64,000 nucleotides of DNA from AP-15 sp963818695 (GTDB lineage Bacteria > Pseudomonadota > Alphaproteobacteria > ATCC43930 > CGMCC-115725): NCBI GenBank assembly GCA_963818695.1, contig CAWFTG010000009.1, positions 1 to 64,000 on the forward strand, read 5' to 3'. A program made the position numbers and the translations under genes. Below, piece by piece: positions 1-7,483 of the stretch; the stretch's first letter is position 1; every line of letters begins with the position of its first letter. Under the pieces are notes generated by a model, which ran no database searches, was not told the DNA's origin, and saw nothing but the letters and a program-made list of their open reading frames with translations.

Positions 1-971
1 TTACGGGCGCCCTTTCCCGTTGCAGGCCAAAGAGTTAGCTGCGGTTGATGCGCCTGATCGGCGGATAGTCTTGCGCCTGATCGGCGGATAACGCGTGCGC
101 CTGATCGGCGGATAGGTTCCACACAACCGTCCACAGTGCTTGTGGACAACCTGCGTGGGACGACCCGCAGCAGCTGGCGCGCTTTTTCCAGCTCGATGAA
201 CAAGTCGTAGCCGGGCAAGGGCTGACGGGCGGCGATGCGACGGAGATCGAGCGCAAAATCGGAGAAGCGCGCGGCACTCCCTGACTTGGCATGGAGGTGC
301 CTCAGTTCGAACGCCCAGCCTTTGGGCTGGTGGCCGGCATGGCGACGGGCGATGCGATACAGCCATCGCTCGATGCCGCCGGTCAGCGCGAAGTAGGCCG
401 GGTCGATTGTCAGGACGAGCGAACGGTCGAGGACGCCGCGGTAAAACCACTCCGGCAACACGAATTCCACGCCGCGGCAATGCCCGCGCGCGTCGACCAG
501 CTCCTCCCATTCGTTGATCCAGGAGAATTGCATTCGACGCCAGCTCATGCCGTGACGGATCGTCGTGAGGACCACAGTAGATTGGAGCCGCTGGAGCGCC
601 TGCTTCAGTCGCACGTATTGGCTTTGCCCCGGGCCCCGACCGATCGCGAGCAGGAGCTGATAGGGCGTGAACCGGAAAAAGCGGGAAGTCCTGAGGCCGT
701 GATCGGCCGCCTCGACGATCTGGCTGGCAGCCCAGATCAGCACATCGGCATCCCAGATCGTTGCCATGCCGTGCTCGGGAAAACCGTGCACCTCGACCCG
801 GGTTCCACCAGCCTCGTAGAGGATCGGGACAGTGCGTCGGCCCTTGGCGAGACTGAAGAAGGGTTGGCTCATCAGGTCGCGCTGGTCGCGCATGCTGATG
901 CCGTCATCGGCGAGAGCGACGAACGGATCGAGGCGCGCGCGCTCGGAACCGGCAAGTGGGTTCGACATCAT
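1..971 (-). CDS. repA: Replication initiator protein A (RPA family), 3' end runs off the window
   Basis: Plasmid/ICE replication initiator of the RPA type, expected to bind iterons and open the origin. The frame reads from ATG at 971 (second ATG at 968) without a stop to the window edge, about 322 residues, close to the family length, so little is missing. Recognisable stretches are MRDQRDLMSQPFFSLAKGRR near the N-terminus, FRFTPYQLLLAIGRG, RHGMSWRRMQFSWINEWEEL and LTGGIERWLYRIARRHAGHQ. Its ATG overlaps the stop of the upstream HTH gene as ATGA, so the two are probably translationally coupled. The last 100 bp contain three direct repeats and DnaA-box-like sequences. A ParA gene would be expected just left of the window, but that is inference. 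Confidence 0.85.
   Translation of the reverse strand, partial: MMSNPLAGSERARLDPFVALADDGISMRDQRDLMSQPFFSLAKGRRTVPILYEAGGTRVEVHGFPEHGMATIWDADVLIWAASQIVEAADHGLRTSRFFRFTPYQLLLAIGRGPGQSQYVRLKQALQRLQSTVVLTTIRHGMSWRRMQFSWINEWEELVDARGHCRGVEFVLPEWFYRGVLDRSLVLTIDPAYFALTGGIERWLYRIARRHAGHQPKGWAFELRHLHAKSGSAARFSDFALDLRRIAARQPLPGYDLFIELEKARQLLRVVPRRLSTSTVDGCVEPIRRSGARVIRRSGARLSADQAHQPQLTLWPATGKGAR
50..114. repeat. Three iteron-like direct repeats inside the repA 3' end
   Basis: The 18-bp word GCGCCTGATCGGCGGATA occurs exactly at 50-67, 73-90 and 97-114, with start-to-start spacing of 23 and 24 bp, about two helical turns. All three lie inside the repA reading frame. Regular spacing and position next to an initiator gene fit replication iterons. 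No experimental support is visible. Confidence 0.7.
130..149. other. Inverted DnaA-box-like pair beside the iterons
   Basis: GTCCACA (130-136) and TGTGGAC (142-148) form an inverted repeat around a 5-bp spacer. TGTGGACAA at 141-149 resembles a DnaA box on the opposite strand. Lying 16 bp from the iteron array, it could be part of a replication origin embedded in repA. Confidence 0.45.
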
Positions 972-1219
972 CCCGCCGTGCGCTTCGGCGGCAGCACCCT
1001 GTCGGTGCCTGGATCGGAAGTCGAGGTTCGGCGGCCCTTATCGACCCAGCATTCGAGGTCATCGACACGATAGACGACGCGGCCGCCGATCTTCCGATAG
1101 ACCGGCCCAGTCCCGTAGATGCGATGTTTCTCCAGTGTTCGGCCGGATATCCCGAGCCACCGGGCAGCCTCGGGTGTGCGCAGGTAGCGTGGCGGCAGAC
1201 CGGCCAAAGGATCGGGCAT
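968..1219 (-). CDS. Helix-turn-helix (excisionase/MerR-like) small DNA-binding protein
   Basis: An 83-residue protein starting at ATG 1219 (MPDPLAGLPPRYLRTPEAAR). The segment LRTPEAARWLGISGRTLEKH is a winged-helix/HTH start as in the excisionase-like HTH_17 family, followed by the wing-like IGGRVVYRVDDLECWV. Genes of this kind regularly precede repA in alphaproteobacterial plasmids and ICEs. The stop overlaps the repA start (ATGA at 968-971). A longer frame exists upstream, but its extra N-terminus looks non-coding, so the shorter start is preferred. A role in controlling repA is inference. Confidence 0.8.
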   Translation of the reverse strand: MPDPLAGLPPRYLRTPEAARWLGISGRTLEKHRIYGTGPVYRKIGGRVVYRVDDLECWVDKGRRTSTSDPGTDRVLPPKRTAG

Positions 1220-1352
1220 GCTCGTGCTCCATCGCTCGTGCGAGGCCGCGAAGGCGCGGCTTTCGCGTTGCCGATCAACATCGGCGCGATAAAGGGGGCT
1301 CGGGATGGTCGAAGATCGGGTCGCGGAAACCGACCAAGGGCAGACGTGCCGT

Positions 1353-2142
1353 TCAGCGCAGACGGCGTGCCTGAAGAAGCTCGCGATAGCGGCCCGAAAC
1401 AAAACTGCGGCCGGCCCGAAGCAGGCGGCGCAGCTCACTGCGATCCGCATGATTCGACCAGATAGCGCCGGGGACTTTGGTCCCGAAGACGATGGCGCCG
1501 ATCTCGTGCTCGCTGGCAGCCGCCTGTTCGAGGTCGATTGCCCAGAGCATGTACGTCCTGCGCGCTACCTCCTCCGGCGGAATAAGTGCCGATAGTCGAG
1601 GTCGGATCGGAAGCCGGGAACGAGCGGCCACGGCGAGGAAGCGCTCGGCTGCGGCGACCCGGAAGCGCCAGAACCGGTTCGGCTCGATCACGATAGCCAG
1701 AGGCGACCCATCCCGCGGTGGGTCCGGGCCGGGCAACAGCAGCCGGTGTTCTGCTTCGCCGGGAAGTCGCAAGATCAGATTGAGACCTTCATCCGTGGGG
1801 AGTGTGGCCAGCTGGCCTGCCCAACGCCGGGGATCGAAGCGGAGTTGCGAGTTGGTACCGGCGGGGGCGGCTATGAGGCGTACCAGATCAACCAGCAGCT
1901 CGGATCGCCAGAACAGGACGGCCTCATCGCCGCGACGGTCCGGGTTCTCCAGGACTTTGCAACCCCCAGTGACGGCCCGAGCCGTCCGCCAGACGCGCCG
2001 CTTCCGGTTGGACTGCGATCTTGGCCGCATCGGCACGGTAATCGGGGTTGCGGCGCAGGAACTCCCATGCCCAGCCGCTCGGGTCGAGTTCCGTCATGTA
2101 CCGATATGCGGCCGGAAGCCGCGTTACATCGAGCTTCCTCAT
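1353..2142 (-). pseudogene. DUF6499 + DUF2285 regulator-like protein, broken by one +1 frameshift
   Basis: The first frame (ATG 2142 to stop 1924) gives MRKLDVTRLPAAYRYMTELD and WAWEFLRRNPDYRADAAKIA, a DUF6499-like N-terminus ending HWGLQSPGEPGPSRR. The second frame, from about 1925 down to 1353, continues with DEAVLFWRSELLVDLVRLIA and ends SFVSGRYRELLQARRLR, a DUF2285-like tail. The span is 790 nt; removing one base gives 263 codons and a single ordinary protein of about 262 residues, with the break near 1925 (CGGCGATGAGGCC). No plausible start codon serves the second frame alone. The family is common in ICE/plasmid backbones but has no proven function. It could be a true pseudogene, a sequence error or recoding. 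Confidence 0.75.
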
Positions 2143-2322
2143 TCTGGTTATCAGTCGAGAACCGAGTAAACCCAGGTAGTTGCAAATCCTGGGATTGCTT
2201 TCCAAAAGTTAAAATGGCAGCCCCGGTTACCAGCCGATAACCGGAGGTGCTGGGAACTTATTACGGAGCGTTGCGACGGATTTGCGGTCGCGGACCGATG
2301 CAATCCGCATCTGCCGGGTTTG

Positions 2323-2634
2323 TCAGCGCGAATTGCCGGATTTTCGCAGCTTCTCGTCAGTCAGAATATGGCGATAGCCGACGCGGGTCATCCACTGCGC
2401 TCGCGCCAGATGGCTTCGATGAGCGCATTTGGCGCGCTTGGGCTCTTTATCAGGGTCAATATGCAATATTAAACGCGACGCTTCCTCCCACGGTATGCCG
2501 TCCGCGTCGGCGTCGAGTAGCCGGATATAAGTGATCAGATGGAGTCGGTCATAGTCGGTCAGTTTGTCGGCGGTGGGCGCCTGATCTAATATCGGCGCGT
2601 CTATCCTCGGTTTGGTCAATGTCGCCTCCCCCAC
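2323..2634 (-). CDS. DUF2285 family protein
   Basis: A 103-residue protein. The core LTDYDRLHLITYIRLLDADA, then WEEASRLILHIDPDKEPKRA, then SHLARAQWMTRVGYRHIL, is the typical DUF2285 pattern found in plasmid and ICE backbones of Alphaproteobacteria. It lies 180 bp upstream of the DUF6499/DUF2285 gene and just downstream of an XRE regulator, all on the same strand, suggesting one regulatory operon leading to repA. Function is unknown; a DNA-binding or regulatory role is inferred from company kept. Confidence 0.8.
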   Translation of the reverse strand: MGEATLTKPRIDAPILDQAPTADKLTDYDRLHLITYIRLLDADADGIPWEEASRLILHIDPDKEPKRAKCAHRSHLARAQWMTRVGYRHILTDEKLRKSGNSR

Positions 2635-2653
2635 GACTGTTGTCCTCGCCTGC

Positions 2654-2908
2654 TCAAGTCTCTTCGCCCGGTTGTCTCGTCTCCTGCCGGACCAGCATGA
2701 CGCCCTCTCCGCGGCCGGACGACAGGAACACGATGCCTGCGGCCTCGAGCGCCTTCCGCACGGCTTCCCGAGTCGCGTCCCGCACCGAGAGCCGATTGGA
2801 CTCGAGCCGCTTCAACGCGGTCAGCGCGACCAGGGCCCTGTCCGCGAGCAGCTCCTGGGTCCAGCCCAAGAGCGCCCGCGCGGCCCGGACCTGCCGGGAG
2901 GTGACCAT
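2654..2908 (-). CDS. XRE-family HTH transcriptional regulator
   Basis: An 84-residue protein from ATG 2908. Residues about 5-60 (RQVRAARALLGWTQELLADR, then ALKRLESNRLSVRDATREAV) form a Cro/C1-type helix-turn-helix, and the C-terminus GIVFLSSGRGEGVMLVRQ resembles short XRE proteins linked to mobile elements. The sequence AGGAGGTGATC lies just upstream. An overlapping ATG at 2912 opens a different frame and is rejected. A perfect palindrome at 2951-2965 in the promoter region is a candidate autoregulatory operator. Confidence 0.85.
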   Translation of the reverse strand: MVTSRQVRAARALLGWTQELLADRALVALTALKRLESNRLSVRDATREAVRKALEAAGIVFLSSGRGEGVMLVRQETRQPGEET

Positions 2909-2950
2909 TCATGATCACCTCCTGAAGCTTCGGACTACACGCCACTCATA

Positions 2951-2965
2951 CGACTAAAATAGTCG
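2951..2965. promoter_or_regulatory. Candidate operator palindrome upstream of the XRE gene
   Basis: CGACTAAAATAGTCG is an inverted repeat (CGACTA-TAGTCG with a 3-bp centre) about 43 bp upstream of the XRE start. Its size and position fit a binding site for that regulator. This is inferred from symmetry and position only. Confidence 0.4.
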
Positions 2966-3336
2966 CTTATCCGTGCTAAGCCAGCTTGAGATCGGGATCG
3001 GCCGCCGTTAGGGGCGCCACGCCCAGATGGTGCCGGCGGTGACCCGTTCCGCGAATTCCTCCCTTGCGGAGGCTTATAACGGATTTTCAACGCGTGTCCA
3101 TCGCAGGCGCGAACATCCAACGGCGATACAGAGTTCGGTCCGCGTTAGATGAAGGTCAACAAAACTTGCGGTGAAGCTGTGGGTTACTTCAGCCTTGAAC
3201 TGCCGACTAAAGCGGGGCGGGGCATGTGGGTTCAGTGGAGGGTGATGGCGCGAAGCGGCCGTGCGGCAAGTGCGTATCCGTCGGCGGAACGACGCATGAG
3301 ATGACGGGCTGCCGCGGACGGTCAAATGGCGACGCG

Positions 3337-3366
3337 AAAGCCCCCGCCCGGAGGACCGGGCGGGGC
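3337..3366 (-). terminator. Rho-independent terminator after the DUF736 gene
   Basis: On the minus strand a GC-rich stem (GCCCCGCCCGG, TCCT loop, CCGGGCGGGGGC) is followed by TTTCG, beginning about 18 bp past the DUF736 stop. Strength is moderate because the T-run is short. Confidence 0.6.
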
Positions 3367-3384
3367 CTTGCCGCCGAGTTCGCC

Positions 3385-3708
3385 CTACTCGCCGTTCGCC
3401 CTGCGGCCGCGGGACCAGATAAGAGTGTAGCCCTCGGCGTCCTCATCCTCGAAGAGGTTGGCGTAGATGGGCGCCGTGAAGCTCGGATCGTCCAGCTTGA
3501 CCGAGAGGTAGTCGCGGCCCTCGTTGGAGCGCTTCGACCAGGCGGCCCCGATCTCGGCGCGGCCGACAAAGACCCGGTGGCTGGGAGCGTTGTCGCTGAC
3601 CCGGTTGAACTCGGGGACGATGCGGACGCCCTTGGTCTGGACGCTCAAGGTGACGATCTCGCCCTGCAACTCGCTGCCGACCTTCTTGAAGGAACCGATG
3701 TTCGCCAT
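3385..3708 (-). CDS. DUF736 domain-containing protein
   Basis: A 107-residue protein of the DUF736 family. It begins MANIGSFKKVGSELQGEIVT, then VQTKGVRIVPEFNRVSDNAP, HRVFVGRAEIGAAWSK, YLSVKLDDPSFTAPIYANLF and ends TLIWSRGRRANGE. The family is a reliable marker of alphaproteobacterial conjugative plasmids and ICEs; its biochemical role is not established. It is a single-gene unit with a long leader (3709-3850) and its own terminator. AAAGGAGAAG lies just before the start. Confidence 0.9.
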   Translation of the reverse strand: MANIGSFKKVGSELQGEIVTLSVQTKGVRIVPEFNRVSDNAPSHRVFVGRAEIGAAWSKRSNEGRDYLSVKLDDPSFTAPIYANLFEDEDAEGYTLIWSRGRRANGE

Positions 3709-3850
3709 GTGACTTCTCCTTTGGCTGTCTCGAGCCCGCGACCACCGCGGCCTCGATGGGCGATCGGAAAGCCGAAGGCGATCGACGACGCACCCGCTCG
3801 CGGGCCGGAGCGGAGCGGAGGATGGCGCCGGTGAGACTTTGTTGCCTCGC
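3709..3850 (-). promoter_or_regulatory. Long 5' leader of DUF736 with a block shared with the DUF2493 leader
   Basis: No ORF. Read toward the gene, the block GCGCCATCCTCCGCTCCGC, then TCCGGCCCGCGAGCGGGTGC, parallels GCTGCCATCCTCCGCGTTGC, then TCCGGCCCTGCGGGTGC, in front of DUF2493. Each contains a hairpin (CCCGC-GA-GCGGG here; CCC-TGC-GGG flanked by GTTGC/GCAAC there). This points to a shared cis-regulatory element. Confidence 0.45.
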
Positions 3851-4231
3851 GAGGAATGGGCATAGCCCAGGGGAAGAAAGTCGATCCGGCGCCGTTGGGC
3901 TCAGGCGATCGAGGCGCAGCCGCCCTCCGGCCAGATCAAGCCAGAGAGAGGCCGTGTGGCTCGCGCGACCCGAACAGCATCCTCGGGAGAAGACGTGGCG
4001 GACGTCGGGCGTCCCTCACAAGCGGCGCGGCGTGGCAGGCGAAGAGAAAGAAGCCCTGGCGTAGGAAAAGGCGTCGTCCTCGCCACCTAGGTCAACGCGT
4101 GCTGCTGCCAGCATCGACGGGTCGTCAGGCTAGCCGACCGCCCTGGATGGAAGGCGGTTCAACGTCCGGGTCGTTACCGATCATGCTCGGGCACGGCTGA
4201 TCCTGAAGGCCATTCAAGCTACCAAGACGAG
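3851..4231. other. Gap without recognisable gene
   Basis: About 380 bp of GC-rich sequence between the DUF736 leader and the membrane-protein gene. The short ORFs on both strands lack family resemblance and sensible starts. I see no RNA gene or repeat here. Confidence 0.4.
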
Positions 4232-4720
4232 TTAGGCTAGCTCAATCCTCGGCGCTCGCGGGCGTCGGCAACGGCTGTGCCGAACCGGGCGGCGGAGGCT
4301 TACCACTCCGAGTGGGTCGGCCAGGAGCGTCATCCGCCCCCAGGTCGTACCGCCGACGAGGATCGCGCCGATGATTGCGAACGCCTCGCGCCATCCTTGT
4401 GACGACACGCCGATGTGCGCAACGGCAAGCGTCGCATAATATCCGGCGACCGCCGCCGGCGTGGCAAACAGCAGTGCGATCGCAGCGCGAATGAGTGGCG
4501 ATCCCACCACGGCGAAGGCGAACTGTCCGGTGCCGAGCGTGACGGCGCCGGCGACGACCCCAACGACGATCGCGCCGATCATGCCGGCACCGCTGTGGAA
4601 CGCGGCGAGGCCTGCCGTGAGGCTCGCGGAAAAGGGAAGCGCGTAGACCGCGAAAGTGAACAGCAGCCAACAGAAAAAACCGATGCTGAGGGCGCCGAGG
4701 ATAAGACCGATGATGATCAT
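4232..4720 (-). CDS. Conserved small integral membrane protein
   Basis: The start at ATG 4720 gives MIIIGLILGALSIGFFCWLL, about 162 residues. There are four or five hydrophobic segments: residues 1-28, 35-55 (GAIVVGVVAGAVTLGTGQFA), 65-95 (IRAAIALLFATPAAVAGYYA) and one near 110-130. The C-terminal 30 residues become Arg-rich. Similar proteins occur beside DUF736 and DUF2493 genes in alphaproteobacterial ICE backbones; that is memory of the neighbourhood rather than a search result. The longer start (MSRGPPP...) is less likely because the hydrophobic segment begins at the internal Met. Function unknown. Confidence 0.65.
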   Translation of the reverse strand: MIIIGLILGALSIGFFCWLLFTFAVYALPFSASLTAGLAAFHSGAGMIGAIVVGVVAGAVTLGTGQFAFAVVGSPLIRAAIALLFATPAAVAGYYATLAVAHIGVSSQGWREAFAIIGAILVGGTTWGRMTLLADPLGVVSLRRPVRHSRCRRPRAPRIELA

Positions 4721-5182
4721 TGGCGGTGGTCCCCGCGACAAGGGTCAGAGGGTCGCGCCTCCACCACCTCCATAGCGCAGGCGACAGTATAGTCGGATTC
4801 AATGGAAGGCCGTAGCCAAATCCTTCCGTTGTCGCTTCAAGTTTACCGCTTTGGAGAAGGGTTTCGGATGGCCCGTCGTGATCCATCCAGCCGTACTGAG
4901 GGCCGGCGTCCGAAAGCCCCCAGGAAGGAACCCGCGGGGGCTGGGCGGTCAGTCTGCCCTCTATGGGGATTTGATGGAGCGGCGGCTTGCGTAGGGGATG
5001 CGTTGGCCGGCGTCGGCGGCGGCGGATCGACTATCGCCGTGGGGAGTTTGTCGCTGCTGCTGCCCTCGAGGGGAGATTTCGGCATGACCAGCGGCATAGC
5101 ACAGGCCTTCAAGAGGTGCGGCCTGCGGCGGGGATGGTCGTGAAAGTTGGTTCAGCACTTCAAATCCGGCGCGCGGCCGGGA
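4721..5182. other. Gap; possible promoter, no convincing gene
   Basis: A 460-bp gap. A Pro-rich 89-codon frame at 4843-5112 (minus) lacks any recognised domain and is not called. TATACT on the minus strand near 4785-4795 could be a -10 box for the membrane-protein gene, but no good -35 is seen. Confidence 0.35.
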
Positions 5183-5509
5183 TCAGCGCTGGCGGTCGAG
5201 CCGGGCAGCGGTGAAATTTCCGGGTGTGGCGTTGGCGACGGCGCGCCGCACGCTCCGCGGCTGGGCTCGCATTATCGGCCAGATATTGGTGGAGAAGAAG
5301 GCGACGATTTTTCGCCCGGAAAGGTTCTGCTGGAAAACGGTTTTCTGATCGCAAGTGACGAACGCGTCGAAACCGGCTTGCTCCGCACTATCGAGCAGGT
5401 CGCTGTTGGAAAGGGTCGCCCAGCCCATCGCGGAGGCCGTCCACACGTCATGGCTCGCCAGAGTGCGGCGCACGCCTCTCGGGGTGTTCTCGTCGAGCAA
5501 AATCCTCAT
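5183..5509 (-). CDS. DUF5615 PIN-like toxin
   Basis: A 108-residue protein starting MRILLDENTPRGVRRTLASH, then VWTASAMGWATLSNSDLLDS and AFVTCDQKTVFQQNLSG. The LLDEN start and the DxD-like VTCDQK step are typical of DUF5615 PIN-like proteins, the usual partner of DUF433 antitoxins. The start ATG (5509) overlaps the antitoxin stop as ATGA. A longer upstream start would run through the antitoxin frame and is rejected. RNase activity is the family expectation and is not shown here. Confidence 0.8.
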   Translation of the reverse strand: MRILLDENTPRGVRRTLASHDVWTASAMGWATLSNSDLLDSAEQAGFDAFVTCDQKTVFQQNLSGRKIVAFFSTNIWPIMRAQPRSVRRAVANATPGNFTAARLDRQR

Positions 5510-5740
5510 CCCTCCGAGGGCGAACCGATCTTGGCGAAGCGAAGGACCGCTTTCACCCGCTCGAGGGGCAACTCGAATATCTCGATCGCGATTTCCTCGG
5601 CGGAGCATCCAGCCCTGGCGTTATCGACGATGGCCTGAGCCGGAACACGAGTTCCCTTAATCACCCAGGCGCCAGAGGCTTTGCCCGGTACGCTTTCCGC
5701 GTCTTTTGTATTTTGACCAGTCGATTGGTTTTTCCGGCAT
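5506..5740 (-). pseudogene. DUF433 antitoxin with an N-terminal +1 frameshift
   Basis: ATG 5740 opens MPEKPIDWSKYKRR, which runs to an early stop. One frame over, ESVPGKASGAWVIKGTRVPA, then QAIVDNARAGCSAEEIAIEI and LERVKAVLRFAKIGSPSEG, is a clear DUF433 body. Between the Trp-Ser of the first part and the Pro-Gly of the second there are 25 nt, where the family usually has 8 codons, so one base is extra, probably in an A-run near 5703-5715. Removing it gives 78 codons. If the lesion is real, the toxin downstream lacks its antitoxin. Confidence 0.7.
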
Positions 5741-5809
5741 GATGTGCGTCCTCCCTGGCTCAGTCGAGGCGGGAGTTTTTGAAATGCAGCTTGCGCCCAT
5801 ACTTGGCTA

Positions 5810-6091
5810 TCAGGGACGCACTCTCGGTACAGATTGCAATGGCGCGGGTAGCATTAGAACGGCGGCGGATCGATCGGCGTCGTTCTCGGCAGTCGAACGG
5901 ATCAGTGCGCCAAGCGCTCGCGTGAGGGTATGTTGCGCCTGCGGGTAGCTCGCGCCGGCGGCCTCGATCGCCGTAATGAGTGCGCCCGCGACCCGCTGCG
6001 GTTTGCGGCAGCACGGGGCAGCCGGCTGTGGCGCGGTCTGAGCGGGGCAGCTTGTGAATTTGGAGTAAATGGGGAGCTGAGAAAACGGCGC
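5810..6091 (-). other. Coding-like remnant without a start, after the DUF2493 stop
   Basis: Directly after the DUF2493 stop, and in the same frame, 93 codons remain open. They include ALITAIEAAGASYPQAQHTL, then TRALGALIRSTAENDADRSA and AVLMLPAPLQSVPRVRP, which look like a helical protein. No ATG, GTG or TTG start is found in this frame. It may be a gene fragment or a former C-terminal extension of DUF2493. Confidence 0.3.
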
Positions 6092-7081
6092 CTAAGCGGC
6101 GCCGCCCTCGGCCTCGGTCTTCGCGGGGGCCGGCTCGTCGGTAAAACGCAATACCGGGATGCCGAGCTTCTTGGCCTTGTCGGCGAGGTTGGCGGAAATC
6201 CCCGAGCCCGGGAAGACCACGACGCCGATCGGCAGAGCTTCGAGCATCTGGTCGTTGCGCTTGAAGGGTGCGGCGTTGCGGTGCCGGTTCCAGTCGGGCT
6301 TGAAGACGACCTGTGGAACTTTGCGATTGTCGGCCCAGCAGGCGGCGATGCGCTCGGCGCCGCGTGGACTGCCGCCGTGCAAAAGCACCATGTCGGGATG
6401 CTTGGCGCGGACCTTGTCGAGGGCGTCCCAGATGCGGTCGACATCGTTGCAGTCGGGGCCGCCGGAGAAGGCGATGCGGGTGCCGGCGGGCGCGTGGATT
6501 TCGGTCTCGGCACGTCGCCGGGCGGAGAGGAAGTCGCGGCTGTCGATCAGCGACGCGGTGAGGGTGCGATGGTTGACCATCGATCCCGCACGCGGGGACC
6601 AGACGGATCCGGTCGTGACCGCAAACAGCTCGGCGGCGTGGTCGCGGAAGAACTCGAAGGCGTTGCGGCGCTCGATCAGGCTGATGCCCTGGCCGACCAG
6701 GCGCTCGAGCTCGACCGACTTGACCTCTGAGCCGTCCTGCTCGGCCTGACCGCGGCGCTGCGCCTGCTCGTTGGTGTCGAGCTCGCGCTCGATGCGGTCG
6801 ATCTTGCGGTGGAACAGGTTGACGAACGACCAGAGAAGATCGGCCAGATCGTCCTCGAGGCGGGTGCCGGTGAGCATGGCGGCAAAGCCCTCGACCATCG
6901 CGTCGAGCTGGGACTGGATGGCGTCGGGCTCGGGCAGCGGGCGCGGATCGGGCTCGTCCTGGCCGAAGCGGTGGCCGTAGAGGGCGAGCTCGTCGAGCAG
7001 ATGCGCGGTGGGCGAGGCGGTGTGATGTTCGCGATCGGTGTCGGCGTCGCCAGAGGGGAAGATGCTGCGGTCATGTGACAT
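6092..7081 (-). CDS. DUF2493 (YspA/SLOG-like) domain protein
   Basis: A 329-residue protein. The C-terminal half has a SLOG/DUF2493 nucleotide-binding-like fold: TRIAFSGGPDCNDVDRIWDA (about 205-225), MVLLHGGSPRGAERIAACWA (about 235-255), VVFKPDWNRHRNAAPFKRND, and VVVFPGSGISANLADKAKKL. The N-terminal half is polar and helical with coiled-coil-like stretches. The family is widespread in plasmid backbones; ligand and function are unknown, although SLOG domains often bind nucleotide-derived molecules. It is preceded by a 170-bp leader related to that of DUF736. Confidence 0.85.
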   Translation of the reverse strand: MSHDRSIFPSGDADTDREHHTASPTAHLLDELALYGHRFGQDEPDPRPLPEPDAIQSQLDAMVEGFAAMLTGTRLEDDLADLLWSFVNLFHRKIDRIERELDTNEQAQRRGQAEQDGSEVKSVELERLVGQGISLIERRNAFEFFRDHAAELFAVTTGSVWSPRAGSMVNHRTLTASLIDSRDFLSARRRAETEIHAPAGTRIAFSGGPDCNDVDRIWDALDKVRAKHPDMVLLHGGSPRGAERIAACWADNRKVPQVVFKPDWNRHRNAAPFKRNDQMLEALPIGVVVFPGSGISANLADKAKKLGIPVLRFTDEPAPAKTEAEGGAA

Positions 7082-7203
7082 GGCGGGTGCCTTTCTGCCG
7101 GGGTTTCAGCCGCGCCCATCGCGGCCTTCACGGCGATCCCTGGCCGGGGGCGGAGCGGGGTTGCACCCGCAGGGCCGGAGCAACGCGGAGGATGGCAGCC
7201 GGG
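7082..7203 (-). promoter_or_regulatory. 5' leader of DUF2493
   Basis: Non-coding leader with GC-rich hairpins. It contains the block shared with the DUF736 leader (TCCGGCCCTGCGGGTGC, flanked by GTTGC and GCAAC, which can pair). AAAGGCACC lies just before the ATG. Confidence 0.45.
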
Positions 7204-7264
7204 CAACTATTTTGTTTCGCGACGCAAAGCCGCCCTCTTTTTGGGCGGCGGCGGAAAATAGTTG
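7204..7264 (-). terminator. Nested inverted repeats: terminator-like hairpin inside an outer 10-bp stem
   Basis: The outer arms CAACTATTTT (7204-7213) and AAAATAGTTG (7255-7264) are exact inverted repeats. Inside, GCCGCCC (7229-7235) and GGGCGGC (7243-7249) form a hairpin that on the minus strand is followed by TTTGCG. It sits between the Toprim gene and DUF2493, so it may end upstream transcription. The outer stem could make it conditional. Confidence 0.45.
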
Positions 7265-7483
7265 ACCGGCGCCATTGCAACCCGGCTCAGGGCGGCGGCT
7301 CCTTCGCCCTTTTGCGAGGACAGGCCGCCGCCCGGCGCCTCCGGCAGATCGCCGCTCGGGAAGGCCGCTCGCGCGGCTCCCTTAAAGGCCGGCAGACAGG
7401 CAATCCGCGGCACGGCCGCACCGGCTCCCTCTTCCGGCGTGACGCCGGCCTCGGCAGAACGATCGCGCGCGGCGGCTTGACGA

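Noticed and set aside
291..1073. 260-codon plus-strand ORF opposite repA
   Set aside because: It is the antisense shadow of the clear RepA frame; the protein has no family features.
1924..2036. Programmed frameshift between DUF6499 and DUF2285
   Set aside because: No slippery heptamer or downstream structure was recognised, and similar +1 breaks occur in unrelated genes, so error or decay is simpler.
4843..5112. Pro-rich 89-codon minus-strand ORF
   Set aside because: No recognisable domain or ribosome binding site; composition typical of random high-GC frames.
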